Shown: piece by piece, positions 25,405 through 40,000 of the stretch | How the letters are laid out: the number at the start of each line of letters is the position of its first letter | How positions within the stretch are numbered: the stretch's first letter is position 1 | Assembly: GCA_004352715.1 (NCBI GenBank) | Contig: SCFE01000037.1 | Location: 1,287,762-1,351,761, forward strand | Direction of reading: 5' to 3' | Origin: Hofstenia miamia | Taxonomy: Eukaryota > Xenacoelomorpha > Acoela | Length of the DNA stretch: 64,000 bases | Made by a program: the position numbers and the translations under genes | Notes under the pieces: model-generated | The model's database searches: none | What the model saw: only the letters and a program-made list of their open reading frames with translations | What the model was told of the DNA's origin: nothing

Positions 25405-27337
25405 ATTGATACAATTGTTACCTAAGTGTTAAATTTCCATTGCATTTATGTATTTATCAGCAGAGTATGTTGATGAAATCATAAAAAGTTATAACTACCG
25501 GGCTTTTACGTCTTTACGAATACATATACCTCTACCACAATTGTGGAACAATCGAAATTTTTAATAAGTTCTTTAATAATTTTACAGCGTTACCACATCC
25601 AAACAAAAATGTTCAGAAACAAATCAATGCATTCGAACAAGAACTTTATTCAATCAGAAAAGAATTCCAAATGAAATTTCTAATACTTGTTCAAAATAGG
25701 TCGTTGTAATTGGAGTATTACAGGCGTTTGTCCGTTAAGAAACCATCAAATAGCTTCCAGTTAGGTTATCACTCATATTGCAAAAGTAGGTATTTTCGCA
25801 TAGGACAATTCAGATGTATTGGTGTTTGGTGCTGATGTAATTATTTAGTTATAAGGTTTACAAAAAATTTTAGTGAATTCATTGACGAAAATCAATAACT
25901 TAATGAAAATATAATTAACTCAGCATGCCTTGAAAGTGGTCATGATTTCCTGACCCTAAACAACCCAACCCAGACAGTTTTCACAAAAACGGAACCAAAT
26001 CAACCTAAATAGACTTTCAAACTGATCATGCAACACCCAATCACAGCTACTTTTAAGATTTTGTCAAGAAACTAAGCATAAACTGGAGATGAGAAAACTC
26101 AAAGTCAATTCCTTTTATGCTGTCACTATCACCTGACATATTGAAAGGGTTATAAAATGTTTTCAAGTAGATTACATCAAAGCACTTGATTTCCTGAGAT
26201 ATATACTAAGAAAACAATGACCTTATATTTAATTAAATTAATTCAACCCAGCACGACCCACTAGCTTTTCTTAAAAGAATGGTCCCACTCAATCCAACCC
26301 AGCTTAGTTCAAACCGCTGCGGTCCAAACGTGACCCAACCAAACTCACTTGTAGCCGTGATCTAGGGAGAGCTACACCCCTTAATATAATCCAAGATAAA
26401 TATGATTCAAGAGATGAGATAAACATTCCTATAAGAAAATATGGGAATACGTAACATTTCAGTGAAGCATTTTAAAGGGATGTACTTATTTTTAGATAAT
26501 ATGGTGATAAATTCTATAAAAATTGAATTTTTAATATGAACAAAGCAATTTTAACAGAAAGTAGGATGAAGAATACATGGATTTACAAAAGGAAGAATTG
26601 AATTTAGTTAAAATGAATGATTGTTTCACAAATCCAACCATTGAAATGATAGGATTGTTTAATAAATTTTGATGAGCTTTACATTCACACTCTAAAATAT
26701 TTTACTCACTACTGATTCTTATTTATTAACAGCTTAAAATTCTTGGGTTACATAAAAATAAGCAGTATAAGCTTGTATATTGTGTTCTGCGAATTCAAAT
26801 CAGAAAATATAAAATTACACTATGTACACATTGCAAATAACTGAACAAATGTTTGAAACAAATTTCGTAATTCAGAACATAAATCTTTTACCTAAAAATA
26901 TATTTTAGATATTAACATATAAATTATGCAAGCATAGAACCACAGAAACAAACCTTATTAAATCACTGACTGCAAGCATTCTATATACTACATAATTGAC
27001 ATTTTTAAATAGTTTAAACTCTATTTTTTGGGATTGCGAAATTGCTCCCCCAACCACATATCTTAAGAAAGTACACAATTGTGATCAGCTAAAGGCTCAC
27101 TGCAAATTTTCACAGTTTGAAATATAGTTATATTTATTTCCTGAAAAAAATGGGTCAATAATTTTGTCCAATAAATTTCTGTCAGAAGATACTACTAACT
27201 GATTTTTTTTTATATTTAGCTCATTTTATTGATTTAATGGATATTGTTTTTACTTAAGAACAAAACGTTCAACTGAAACAAATGTTCTTCACTTGAAGAA
27301 CATGCAAAAATGTAAATTTCTTACTCATTTTGTTCAA
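25405..27337. other. Intergenic region between the TPR and phosphatase 3' ends
   Basis: No gene. 25945-26345 repeatedly contains ACCCAACCC/GACCC motifs typical of subterminal repeats of hAT-like non-autonomous elements, but I could not define ends. The two genes converge here. Confidence 0.5.
27225..27230 (-). promoter_or_regulatory. Candidate poly(A) signal of the phosphatase gene
   Basis: AATAAA on the minus strand about 108 nt past the phosphatase stop codon, followed by an A/T-rich stretch. Position and sequence fit a polyadenylation signal. Random occurrence is common in such AT-rich DNA. Confidence 0.45.
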
Positions 27338-29298
27338 TCACTTTATATTTAACATTTTCTTATAAATAGAGGCAGCACTGTAGATCATCTTGTATTGGAC
27401 AGCTGTTTGAATCATGTTTAACCGCTGAGAACGAAGATTTTCCGTCAAATCATAAATATCCAAAAACTCATTGGCAGGATCTAAACAAAATATCGACTTA
27501 CGTTCAATATAATATCTTCAATGTATCGCTAATTGCTTGAAAAAATTGAATTTACATATTTAGACAAAAATGTTGCTGATTCTTTTGGATACATACGTCT
27601 TCTGCACACATTAGACAAATTGATATGATTTGACGAGGCAAACAACATCATAAAGAAAATGGCGTATGGTATAAGATCAATTCAAAAAATTGGAAAGTTT
27701 ATACCAATAGAATGGAAGGTAATACTCTTTCGATCACTTGTTTTATCCCATTTCTTGTACTCATCTTGTTTATTAACGAACTTAAATAAAAAGGCAAAAT
27801 CGAAATTAGAGAAAGTATATAAATGGGGAATAATCATAATTAGCAACAAAAATAAAAAAGAAATAATGTGTAAATATCATCTAAGATCATTAGAAGCTCT
27901 TCAAAATATTAGATGTTTATCGATATTTTGGAAAAGAAAATCGAACATTTCTAATCATTTAAATCAAAGAACAATTACATTTGGTAAAACTAAGTATAAT
28001 AGTTAAGTAATGAAGAACGGATTCCTAAATTATTCAATATCACTATGAAACAAACTGGATTACAGTACAAGAAGTGAAAAAAATTTTACAATATTTAAGA
28101 AGAAGTTGAAAAACAGGACNNNNNNNNNNNNNNNNNNNNNTATATATATATATATATATTTGTAATCACCAATATCGGAGAACCACTCTCATTCTTAACG
28201 ACGAATGGAAAAATGAAACACTGCAGATCTGTGCAAAACTTAGTTGTAAATTGAAATAAAATAGTAGAGAAATTCGTTACTATATTAGTGTATAGAAAAT
28301 ATTGGCCATGAAAAAAGTTTTATTGCATTGAACCAAGAATTATGGGGTGAATTAGAATAAAGTTCGATTTTTAAAAAAATAGTTATTAAGCACTCAAACG
28401 TCTTCAAAGACAAGCTTTTTTAAGAATGCCATTTAATTTTATAATTAATTGGTTTTGGAAATTTTTTTTTTGAAGTTTTTTTAGGAATTGCAAATACAAT
28501 GAAAATAAAACCTACGACGACGGAGATCCAGTGCTGGATTAACTTAGTAGCAGATGTAGCACCTGCTACGGGCTCCGCGCTTCACTGAGGCCCGCACGTG
28601 GCCAAAAATTTTGACATTGCATTATAAAAAAAGATTTTCCAACAGAGAAAATGTGGTAAACATGAAAAAAATAAAAATAGCTAAAAAATAATAATTAATG
28701 TTAATCTAAAAATATCTTGGCCCACTTAAGTAAGTTAATTTCAATCGTTATCATTTCATCAAAGGAAACTGCTACAGGCACCGCGCCTTATTAATCCGGC
28801 ACTGCGGAGATCAAAACGCTTAGCAGAGAAACCCTAAATTTCTAATTGGTGCTGGTTATTTATACCCGAATCCAATCACCGAATCAAAGCTTAAAAATAA
28901 AAATCGAATATTTCTAATCATTTAAATCAAAGAACAATTACATTTGGTAAACTAAGTATAATAGAAAAGTAATGAAGAACGGATTCCTAAATTATTCAAT
29001 ATCACTATGGAACAAACTGGATTACAGTACAAGAAGTGAAAAAAATTATACAATATTTAAGAAGAAGTTGAAAAACATGATTACACAATAAAATATCAAT
29101 TATCTGACTAATTATAGAATAAGATGTGCAACTCAAGAACAGTAAATAAAAATATTTATTAAGTTATATGTAATTTATAAACTTAACCAAGAAACAAACA
29201 TTTACTGACATAACTAAGCTCATATGAAGAAAGTTGCATTATTTATGTTCTTAATAAGTTTGTAAACTTAATACATGTATATGTACATGAGAACTTAA

Positions 29299-29354
<56 letters not shown>

Positions 29355-32300
29355 AATTTCTATTTCGCAAAATAATTGATAAAATGAATTTTAGATTTAA
29401 TTTCTAGATAGCATACAAGTTTGACTTTCTAACGAAATCCTACATTAGTTAAATTGTCTACAAAAGTGTTACAAGTTGCTAACTTGTGGCATTTTATATT
29501 ATATGAGAGAGCGACAGCTTTAGTGTATCGATCTATGTTTGCAAACACATTTGAACAAATTTATACAAGAATTTGCATAGAAAATACATTTAACTAGAAA
29601 TGTAAATTCTTAATGATTCACATTTAACAATTGGGCTTTAATATAAATCTTTAAATTTTACTAAAGTTCATATCAGTTCGAATGAATAGTTCAAACATGC
29701 AGCAGATTTGCCAATATCTTACTGAATTCTTCACATTTATTCTAAGATAGGCCTGATTAAATGAAGGTAAATTGGAACACCATCCGAATATTGTTAATGT
29801 TAGCGTTAGGTATTTTTTAAAATAATTTCAATCAAAAAAATCTTCATCAATAGTTTGTGGAAAAACCTTTTTTCAATAGATGCCTATATTGTAATACAAG
29901 GATATCATTTATCATTTAATAAAGCATTGATTGAAAAAAAGCATGAATCACTTGAATTTTTTTTAATATCATTTATGGTAACTGAGATCCAATTGATGGT
30001 AGCCTGGCCCAATTGATAAAAACTTGTTTTTCCAAAATTGGACTACAATTTTTTAATTGCTGAAGATGTGTAGATAGAGCATGGAGCTTTTGATAGTCCA
30101 TGCTTTTAAGAAAATATTAGGAGAAATACAACCTGGTGAAGAATTGCCATACTAGTGAATAATCCTACGTTTTCAGGAAATAAATTTGGAATACTTTCTT
30201 GGGATAATTTAAAATTTGAAATATTGATAGTAAATCCAAAAAGAAAAACAATGCGTTATCGCTTAAGTTCAAATAGACTAAACACAATAAAAACATTAAA
30301 TTGAAATATAATCCATCTTAAAAATATATCTCATTAAAAAACTTACATGATATTTTTCTAGCAAATATACAGTAACTCTTTCAACATTTGCATGCATAGA
30401 TGCTATACTTCCATTCAATCGAGAAATTATACTGGGTGTTTAGGGTTATTTCGTTAAAATTTTAAAACTGCATTTAAATTACTTTCTTTAGTTACAATAA
30501 TAGAAGGTTTTCTTATGACTTTGCCATTTTTGTTGTTTTAAGGAAATATGAGAAAGTTAGGGATAAATTTAATGATGTATGAGTTGAATAATCACAAATC
30601 CATTTTATTCCGTGATTAATGTCACAGTCGGGATGTTTCAAGAAATTGAATCTGAGTCTACATTTAAGAATGTGTATTTTTAAAATTGCGCTGATATTAT
30701 CTAAGGCTGTGCGATTCACCAAATTTTAAATTCGATTCGATTAGATTTTCATTTATTTCGATTTGATTTTTGCTGAATCGCACAGCCTTTACTTTGACCT
30801 CGGGGATTTGGTGTGCGGAGGTATTGCGAACGTGGTATGGTCCTACATACTGTACAAATATTCATTGTAATATTTATATTAACAGTAATTATATTAACAG
30901 ACAATTATATCAATGTAATTTATTTTTTGAAAAGAGGGGAGGTCATGTTAAAACGAGCATGTTAATTGCGATGCCTGGTTGCTAAAAAATCGAAAGGTTA
31001 GATTCGCTTATTTTTATTCGATTCAAATCGATTTTCATTTATTTCGATTCGATTCGATTTTTGCTGAATCTCACAGCCTTAACTATTACCACCACTATGT
31101 ATGTATCATAGACGCGAAAATCCAACTACACTTAGCCGTGTGTGCATTTGAAAATTGAATTTCAACTGAAAGCGTAAACGAAAAAAACATTAAATTTAAG
31201 AATTATTCATTTGTGTAAAATACGTAATATGATTTAAGATCGTGCAATTCAATCATAGCAACTAAGCGCACACGTATACACCACAACAATGTAGTCTAAA
31301 AGAATTTAATATCTTTTATTATTTACACATCAAGCAATTCAACTGAAAATATCTAACATTTGTAACTTACGTTTTCTTGCTAAAATATATATAGTTAAGT
31401 AGAAACAGTAAAATTTTAAAATAACATGGTCATATTAAAAATGATTTATTTGGTATCATTATTAAATTTTCTTACCTTTAGTACGCTTCATCATTTTCAT
31501 TATGATATCAATAGCTATTGTAGTACCAGTTCTTCCAACACCAGCGCTAATAAACACTATTATTATGAAGTATGGAAGTTTATAGAGTTGATAACAGAAT
31601 TTTTTCTTGAATGAAATATTTGCTTACAAACAAATTCATATATTATGGAAAACTTGACCAAAAGTATTAAGCGATTCCTAAGTTTTTTGACAGAATAAAA
31701 GTTGTTGATATCATCCGTTCTATTTTAATAATTCAAAAATTTGCAGGATGTAAAATAATCTATACGGTTTATTCATTAAGTATTCTTCACGACAGTGTCT
31801 CTGAGCCTTTTGAATGTTATGTATTCACTGCCAATTCTCAGCATAAATCTTGCATTACTAGACAGGTTTATCAAGGCTACGGGACAAATGTCTTTAAATG
31901 ATCTCGTTTTATGCACATTTCGCAAGGCATTCGACAAGGTTTCCTATTATGTTGCTAAAAATATTGGTACAACTTGCAAGTTCTACTCGATTCAGCTACT
32001 TACTTGATTGGAAACAGTGTTCCCCAGAGTTCACTTTAGGTTCCTTTTTATTATGTATTTGAATAAATTACCTCTCATCTCACATTGTTATATCTTATTT
32101 CTGTATGTTTTTTGATGGCGAAAAGGGACTTGCGGGTGCCGCGTACCTGTTGAAATTTGATATAATACGGCTTGCGTAATGGCGTGCTCATTGTTTTTAA
32201 TGGAATGACATTAGTTTCTTCCAAATAACTTGCATTGCGTTTCAGTGGTGATAATAATGATTTTTTCTATCAATAGGACTGTGGGTATGGTATTATTTTA

Positions 32301-35300
32301 GGCACAGATCTCGGGATTTTGTTGGATGCAAGCTTGATGTGGTTTGAAACAACGTTTAGCATATGATTATTCGGAATGTTTCTAATTCTTGTTCAGCTTA
32401 CCTGTATTCTTTCTTCTACAGCTGTCCCAAACTGTGCAATGTTATAAGGGACAAAATTGAAATTTGGAACTCCATTGCCTCAAGACTCGAGTCCTGTTGA
32501 ATCCGTTCCGAAAGAAAATGTAAGGGATCTATACTCTCAGAAATTGTTTTGCCATTTTTATTTCTGCCGTCAAATTACCATTTGCAAACTAAGCATTTCA
32601 TATTTATGTCTTACACCAGTCATCAGTCATTGCCACTATTTTGGTTTCGTAGGATATTTCAACATGTTAAGGATATAGCAGAAGTTTACTAAAACAATTA
32701 TATACATTTATGAAAAGACCAATGACAGAATCAATGTAGTTTTCATCAGTTTATATATTTATGTGCAAATGATGATGACAATACATTTATTTTAAAAATC
32801 CTCGCAAGAAGATATTTTAATAACAGATGACAAATACTACTTAAATGTACCTGCAGTGAATCATTAAAGGAAATTTTATTCTTTTTTCCCTTTCAATTTG
32901 TTTTTTCTTTTTTTCTACATTTTGTAATAAGTGAACGAGAACTTCTGATTGTGTTACCTCTCCAAAATCTGGCCAGGCAATGAAGTTATAGTGGTGTAGT
33001 ATTCTAAATATATTTATATTAGGAATGATGAATCGATCAATAAAATTTATCCAACGCAAAAAGTGTAAACTAGAAAATAACAAAATGTGTATTACTTTCT
33101 ATTTATAGCAAAACATATACCGTGTTTCACCTTTGTATGTGACCTTAATTTCACAATATACAATTTCTTCATCTGCTTTTCCATCTACATATTCTAATTT
33201 GAAAGGACCGAATGCCAATCTTTCTCTGCCAACTTTAGGGAAATATCCAGCAACTTTTTTCTAAATTTAAATGATAGACTAAAAATTCAAAGATTGCAAA
33301 ACATTAAGTACTGAAGAATATTTCCTTGTGCACACCAGGTACTTCTGTTGATAGTGTTTTTTTACATAGTATTTACTGATTTTTTGTTCCCGTGCTAACA
33401 CTATCAGCCCGTCAGTTTATTTCTTGTGTCCATATCTTGTAGCAGCTTGATGCATTCTTCCCTAACAAAATTGTTGTTATTCTTAGGCATACTTTGAGCC
33501 TTTTCTTCTGCCTATATCCTAATTGCATTCTACTACTTAGACATAATTTTCTTTTCTTAGCCTTCGTTCCAATCATTTTCATCATTCTCAACTTTGAATT
33601 TCTACAGTAATTCCTGATGTTGTTTATCGCTATATTTCTAAAGCCTCTCATTCTATGAATTGGTCAACACTCAAAATCTGTTACCACGTTGCCGACTTGA
33701 TATAAAAATACTATCCATTTCTCCAATTAAGTTGAAAGCCTTTCTTTTGCCAGTAAATTTATGCTTTCTCTGTCTGACTGACTCAGCTTGATGTTATTTA
33801 ATCCATATATTTAAGCAAAATATGTATTACCATAATATATACCATGTGTTTTTTCAAACAAATAAGATTGATGAATATCTCAGCTCATTATTTATAAATA
33901 AAATTTATTTTGAAAAGAATTAAATTAGTCACGTACATATTGATAAGAAAGCCTGGATACGGGTAAACTTTTCTTTACCCTATCTGACCTGGAAAAAATT
34001 TTGCATAGCGATCTGACATGGTCCAAACAGTTTCTGACCCGAACCGACCCGACAAGATTTGATCCAGTCTAAAATAATACAAAATATATTTTCCTTTATT
34101 ATTTTGTATCATATTCAATACAATTATAACAAATCCAATTGAAATAAGGTTACCGTAGGATCTAATCATTTAAATTAAAATATATACTTTCAATTTCAAT
34201 GAATATACATTCTGAATATATAGATTTGGCCCAAGCGCCAAGAAGGTTTGTTGACCTGACCTACGGGTAGACTCGTTTCCAGGCCTGTTTATAAAAATAC
34301 ATATGGAATTTAATAACATAGTTTGTGTAAACAAGACCATTTTATAGTATGCTTAGCAAGGGGTTGCTTTTTGTCATCTACTTCTTCAAAATCGAAATGA
34401 CCCGATCTGAATAGTGCTCAGCGGTTTTGAAAACCTAAGTTCGGTTTTAGTTTTGATATTTTTGCGTCTCCAAAACAGCTGTTTCTGTTTCGGTTTGGGT
34501 GTATTTAGCTAATTACTATCCCGCATTAGTAAAACATTTTTTGTTACACTAAGTTATGCTGTTAATCAAGGAAAACAAAATTGTGCTTCAACGCGGCAAA
34601 AATTTTTTTAATTTTCTCAAGGGTGTAAACAAGCCGTTATTTTATTCGCTCAGCCCAGCCCGCAGTCTACATTTGCTTTAACTTCGCCCGTAGTGTACCC
34701 AAAACTTTTAACCCCATACTGAGTATTTTAGAAAAAACAGGAGCAAAGCTCTATAAAAATAGAAAGTGTATGGTAAAACAACAAAATCAATATAAATTTA
34801 GAGCCTGGAATATGTTTCTGAATACAAGCTACAAACAAATTGATTACGAATACATTGTATTGTAAGATTAGCCAAAAACATGTGGTCCGCACTTCAAAGG
34901 CCCACACTTCATTTATTTTTGAACAATCCCTGCCTGCGATACAGGTGGGCATCTCGGCCCATATCTACATTTGCGTTTGCTACAAGAAGAATGCATCGTT
35001 CTTGGGAATAGTGTTATAATTGACCGCTTCTGCTGAAAACCGAACAACTCAACTTTTATTTTTTTCTCTTTGGGTTTCTGTACCGCTGAGCACTATGCAG
35101 TACACGTTACCAGTTATTAGGATATCGGGATAGATTTTGGAACAAGAAAAATTAATAGGATTACATTTTAAGATAACCTTAGACAACTACATTTCAATGT
35201 TCTGATCGTGTAGCCACTCTATTGGCTATATTAACTTCACTGAACCTGGTAGACTTTGCACTGGCGTAGTCCAAATAATTAGTTGATTCCAGTGGACACA

Positions 35301-36058
35301 CCATTCAAATCAGTATATTGTACAGACTTTCTTGTCATCGCGGACATATGAAACTCGCTTCATCAAATACAACAACCGTGATACTGTTTGCCTGGTACCA
35401 ATTTGGCTAACATAAATCTTATTAGGAAAAAATATTGCATTAATACCTGAGGGACCTGACCTCACTGACCCGGAGAAATTTCTCTAAAATGTAACTTATT
35501 AAATCTTGGCATTAAGTGAATTGAGTCACTGTGCATTTTTCAAACCCACCTCAATTCCCAACAACTTTCTAATGTAGTTAAATAGAGTAAATATAAAGGA
35601 TATATAACTTATGCAGTGATTTTCATGCTAACATGTTCGAAAGTTGTTTACTGTTAACGCGAAATGATGTGAAACATGTTTATCTATATTTGCCAAACTA
35701 CAATATTTACTATTACGCAAGAATAATATCAAATTATTTTCTAAATTCTAAAACAAGGCGTAAATAGAATATCGTTTACTATACGCAACATATATAAGAT
35801 TAAGTAATGATAAGGAAAATTAGAACACATGTTTGCTTTAAACACCTGAATTTTGATTATATATATATATATATATATATATANNNNNNNNNNNNNNNNN
35901 NNNNNNNNNNNNNNNNNNNNNNNNNNNNNNNNNNNNNNNNNNNNNNNNNNNNNNNNNNNNNNNNNNNNNNNNNNNNNNNNNNNNNNNNNNNNNNNNNNNN
36001 NNNNNNNNNNNNNNNNNNNNTATATATATATATATATATATATATAGATATATATATG

Positions 36059-36089
<31 letters not shown>

Positions 36090-37032
36090 TTAGGTGGTTG
36101 TGATTATGTATGTCACCTTGAAATGTATTATGGGCCCATCCCAGATACCACCTTCACGAGTTCCAAAATTCCTCACCTTAAAACATGTTTGATAAAGTTA
36201 ATGTAATTTTAAAAACTGAAATTAAAATCGACGTTTACTTAACAATAAACAGGATATACTTCAAATTCAATTAACTATTTACGCAAATCAATCTTATTTC
36301 ATGAAATTAATATGCCTAGCATAATAAAATGCAATATCACAAAAGTAATATTGTTTTCATCAATCGAAATTATACCACAGCAGTTAACATCAAGTTACAA
36401 TTATATTCATACTTATAAAAATATTAATAGATAAATATATAAACATATATATATATATATATTAGGTGATTACAAAAAATTAAATTTTGGAAAAAACCCT
36501 TGCTGTTGTGAAAAAATATAACCCACCACTACTCAATTGTTTTCCTTCCCTTTTCCCTTATTTGATGTCGTTGACTGTCATTAGCTTACTTTGATGAAGG
36601 ATTTCACAGTTCGTTGTCTTCTAAAAACGTCCGCTTTCATGAGCCTATTATTATTTATGATATATGTACATTTTATCACATTAGTATTCCGAATTGAACA
36701 AAGGCAATGTTAGGCTCAAATAGCATTAAAATTTTCATATTTGTAATGGTTTTTTTATATTCATAGCAATGATTACTTAAGAATTTAGCAGTTTACAGCA
36801 AACTTGTGTGTTACCCAGTTATGATGACTATTTTCCAAAGTAAATTTTCGAAGCACCAAGTTTCTTTATAATTCAGCTTGGAGGTAAATTAAACATGAAA
36901 AATAGAATAATTTTGAAAAAAATTGATACCAATTATGATTGGCTCAGAAAGGATTACTACTGTGCGCCTCATGAAGGCGGTACACAAATCATCCTATGTT
37001 CCGTCAGTGATGTAAGATACTTTTTCCGAATC

Positions 37033-37070
<38 letters not shown>

Positions 37071-40000
37071 TTAGGGCATTGCATACACATTATTTAACAC
37101 GTTATTTAAAATGTTAGGAAGGTACGCATTTGTTCCAAACTACAAGGACTCAAATCTCTTTTGTAAAAGCATTTTACTTCCTGCTGATTCAAACTATTGT
37201 TAAGCACTATAGAGCAATATTAAAATGTTGATGAAACATATTAGCGAGATTTACGAAGGATACAATATCATTTTCAAGCAAAGTTTGGAAATTAATGACT
37301 GTGTAATAATTATATAAATGTACCATAACCTTCAAAATATATATTATATTAAATTTCCTTAGTTTGTATTTCAATTATACAAAGACTACATACATTTTTA
37401 AGAGAAAACTATTGGTCGGCGAGTTTGAAGACAAGAATAAACTCGTTTTCATAGACACTGAAATTGAAAATAAAAACATTAATTTTGAATCAAGACTTTA
37501 TTTTAAGAAAACGAATACAGTACTATACATCCCTTTTACATTATATTGCGACAAGAAATATAAAGATGACACCATTAAGGCAATTTTCGACAGAATAAAA
37601 AACTATCATCTAGTTAGAAATTAATAACATCTGCATTCGATCAAGTTTTTGAAATATTTTCTAAAAGTGGTTATTCTCATAAATTAATTAAGGACGTTGT
37701 TTCAAAGTGTCTGTTACATCCGTCCAAATTTATTGAATATGTGAATCTACAAGTTAAAGAAATTTATTGGAAGCTACCATATATTCAAAACCAAGTTACA
37801 TCAGTGAAAAAAATTGAAGATCATTAATAAGAATGTTAAGATACGACATTTAAACACAGAAATCTACCAGCATCATCATGAACTTAAAGAAAATAATTTT
37901 GACATTATAATAAGTACAAAGAACACCAAAGAGCAGGAGCAATCATACTAAAAAAAGAAGATCATAATTATATTTTAAACGAGCAAGTTAATTACATCAA
38001 AGGAACTTATTTGTTTTATTTTTATATTGTTGAAGAAGTTATTTGTTCGTTTGTTAAACTTAAAGAAATTATTTATGTGATTATTTCGATTAATGCATTT
38101 GAAGATTTAAGTAAAACTGAAATAAATGCAAATGTAAATCGGTGAAGGGATTGATGCTTAAAACTGAAGTCACCTATTGCTAGCTTCTTAACATCAAACA
38201 TTGTACTGACACACCATTGAAACAGCCTATTTATATTCTTTGTCTGTGTAATGCTAAACAAGCGGGTACAATTGCAAACCATTGAAGCACGGGGGTTGAC
38301 ATACAAAAGAGTAACTTGTTCAACATTGACAGCATTTTTATTATTTTTAAGCATATGGAACTACTACATAAAATATATGCATGTATTTCTTATTGTATAA
38401 ATGGCGAATACATCGATGACATTTGATAGCAAGATAACTTGAAAAGAACTTACGACTTCTTTTTCGATTTCTTGTGCTGTCATAATAATTATTCTAATAT
38501 TTTCTTGCCAAATTAACCTCCACATGTCCAAAATGTAATCGTCTTTTGGACCTTGTGTAGCTATATAGGGAATGTCAAATCCGCGTATCTAAATTTAACT
38601 GATAGCAGAAAGATAATAAGAAGAACTGTACCTGAATATAGTTTGCATTTATGTAATCTCCATACTCTTCTTTCAAATCGTCATTTAGGACTACACGAGA
38701 CCAATCCGCTAAATATGAGTTCAGAGACAAATTCAGCTGAAACATGCAACAAATTTAACTCCTTAAAGTCAACATTCAACCCAACCTTCTAGCTAGTTCA
38801 ATACGATAGAACTAATGACATGGGAACAAATAGACATGGCTGTAGGACATCCTAAGAGGAAGGAGTGGTATGAACCAAAGTTGCAACCGGATACTCGGGT
38901 CAACGATGTGTTGGCGGTTAACCCGGATCACTGGGTCAATTTTTACTTAGGGCTTCCCGGTCTAACGGGTTACCATGTGACATTTATATAAACGAATGTT
39001 TGAAGTAAATTACACAAAACAACTCATCTCAATGAATCAGGTTTATTATTACATAATGATTAAATTACGCAAATGTCATGCGTGCCTTAAATAGATTTAA
39101 TGGTCTTTACTACATAAAAAGTATTTCGATAGCTTTATTTAACGTCTTAGAACTGTGTATTTATAATGCGAGCTGAAACATTCGAATGTCAGTAAAGACC
39201 AGCTTGGTGTGTTATTCATGTCCATGTCTATTCAAGTACACTCTTAGTAAAACCCAGCAAAGTAACAATCTAATTTCTCAAAAACGTGTACCCGGGTCAT
39301 TAATTTTGCAATATTTTCCGGATCGCATGGGTCATCGGATCACATTTTTCAACTCTGGTATGTAGGACATTTTATACATAATAAAACTTGAAGATAAAAC
39401 TAAATTTTTACAGTAACAATAGTAAATTCCACAGTAAACACAGTCATTTTAGTTTTAGTCTGAATATTTTGCTAGGTTATGGTTCATATCACAACTCCGC
39501 TTTAACTTTGAATATTATAAGAATATATCGTCAGTTTTGATCATGTCTAGTGCTAGTTTTCAATTGCGTGGTGGATCCCTCCAATCACTGTCAAAACATC
39601 ACAAAGTGCATTTTAACAAGAAAGAAAGAGGGATATTGCTTTTTGTGCCTCTCCTAAATACGCCTCTGAGTGATACAGGCGTTGAATTGAAAACCAATGT
39701 ATAAATAATTGAACGCATTTATTCGGCTTTCAAAATACATGGTACGAATTTTATTTATTTCACTTATGTGTACTTTTTGATTGATTGATTGCAAAATTAA
39801 AATTAGAATGTGCAAAAAAACTAAAAATTATTTTGCAAAATTTGCTTTGTCTTCTAAAGTCAGACATTTATTATTTGACGCAATTGTATTTTACATTTAA
39901 TTAATTATAAACTTTGCTTTTCACATTACCATCACCAGATGGCGTGCTTATACAAACTGATAAATATTTTATCTAATCAATATAGAGATTAGTTAACTAA

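Noticed and set aside
29300-29354. (TTG)n as a coding poly-Gln/Leu stretch
   Set aside because: No open frame around it. It fits the tail of a non-LTR element better.
30347-30431. Exon-like open stretch on the minus strand (RLNGSIASMHANVERVTVYL) before a GTAAGT donor
   Set aside because: Its start phase (2) and end phase (0) do not fit the flanking phosphatase exons, which join in phase 1, and no domain is recognisable.
31476-31560. Apparent catalytically dead PTP loop (VFISAGVGRTG, no Cys)
   Set aside because: Reading through the intron is misleading. With acceptor TTATTAG at 31547 and the exon ending CACTGCAG at 32851 the loop is HCSAGVGRTG.
38073-38354. 93-codon minus-strand frame within the phosphatase intron
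   Set aside because: Possible old retroelement endonuclease but no motif clear enough to name. It lacks phosphatase features.
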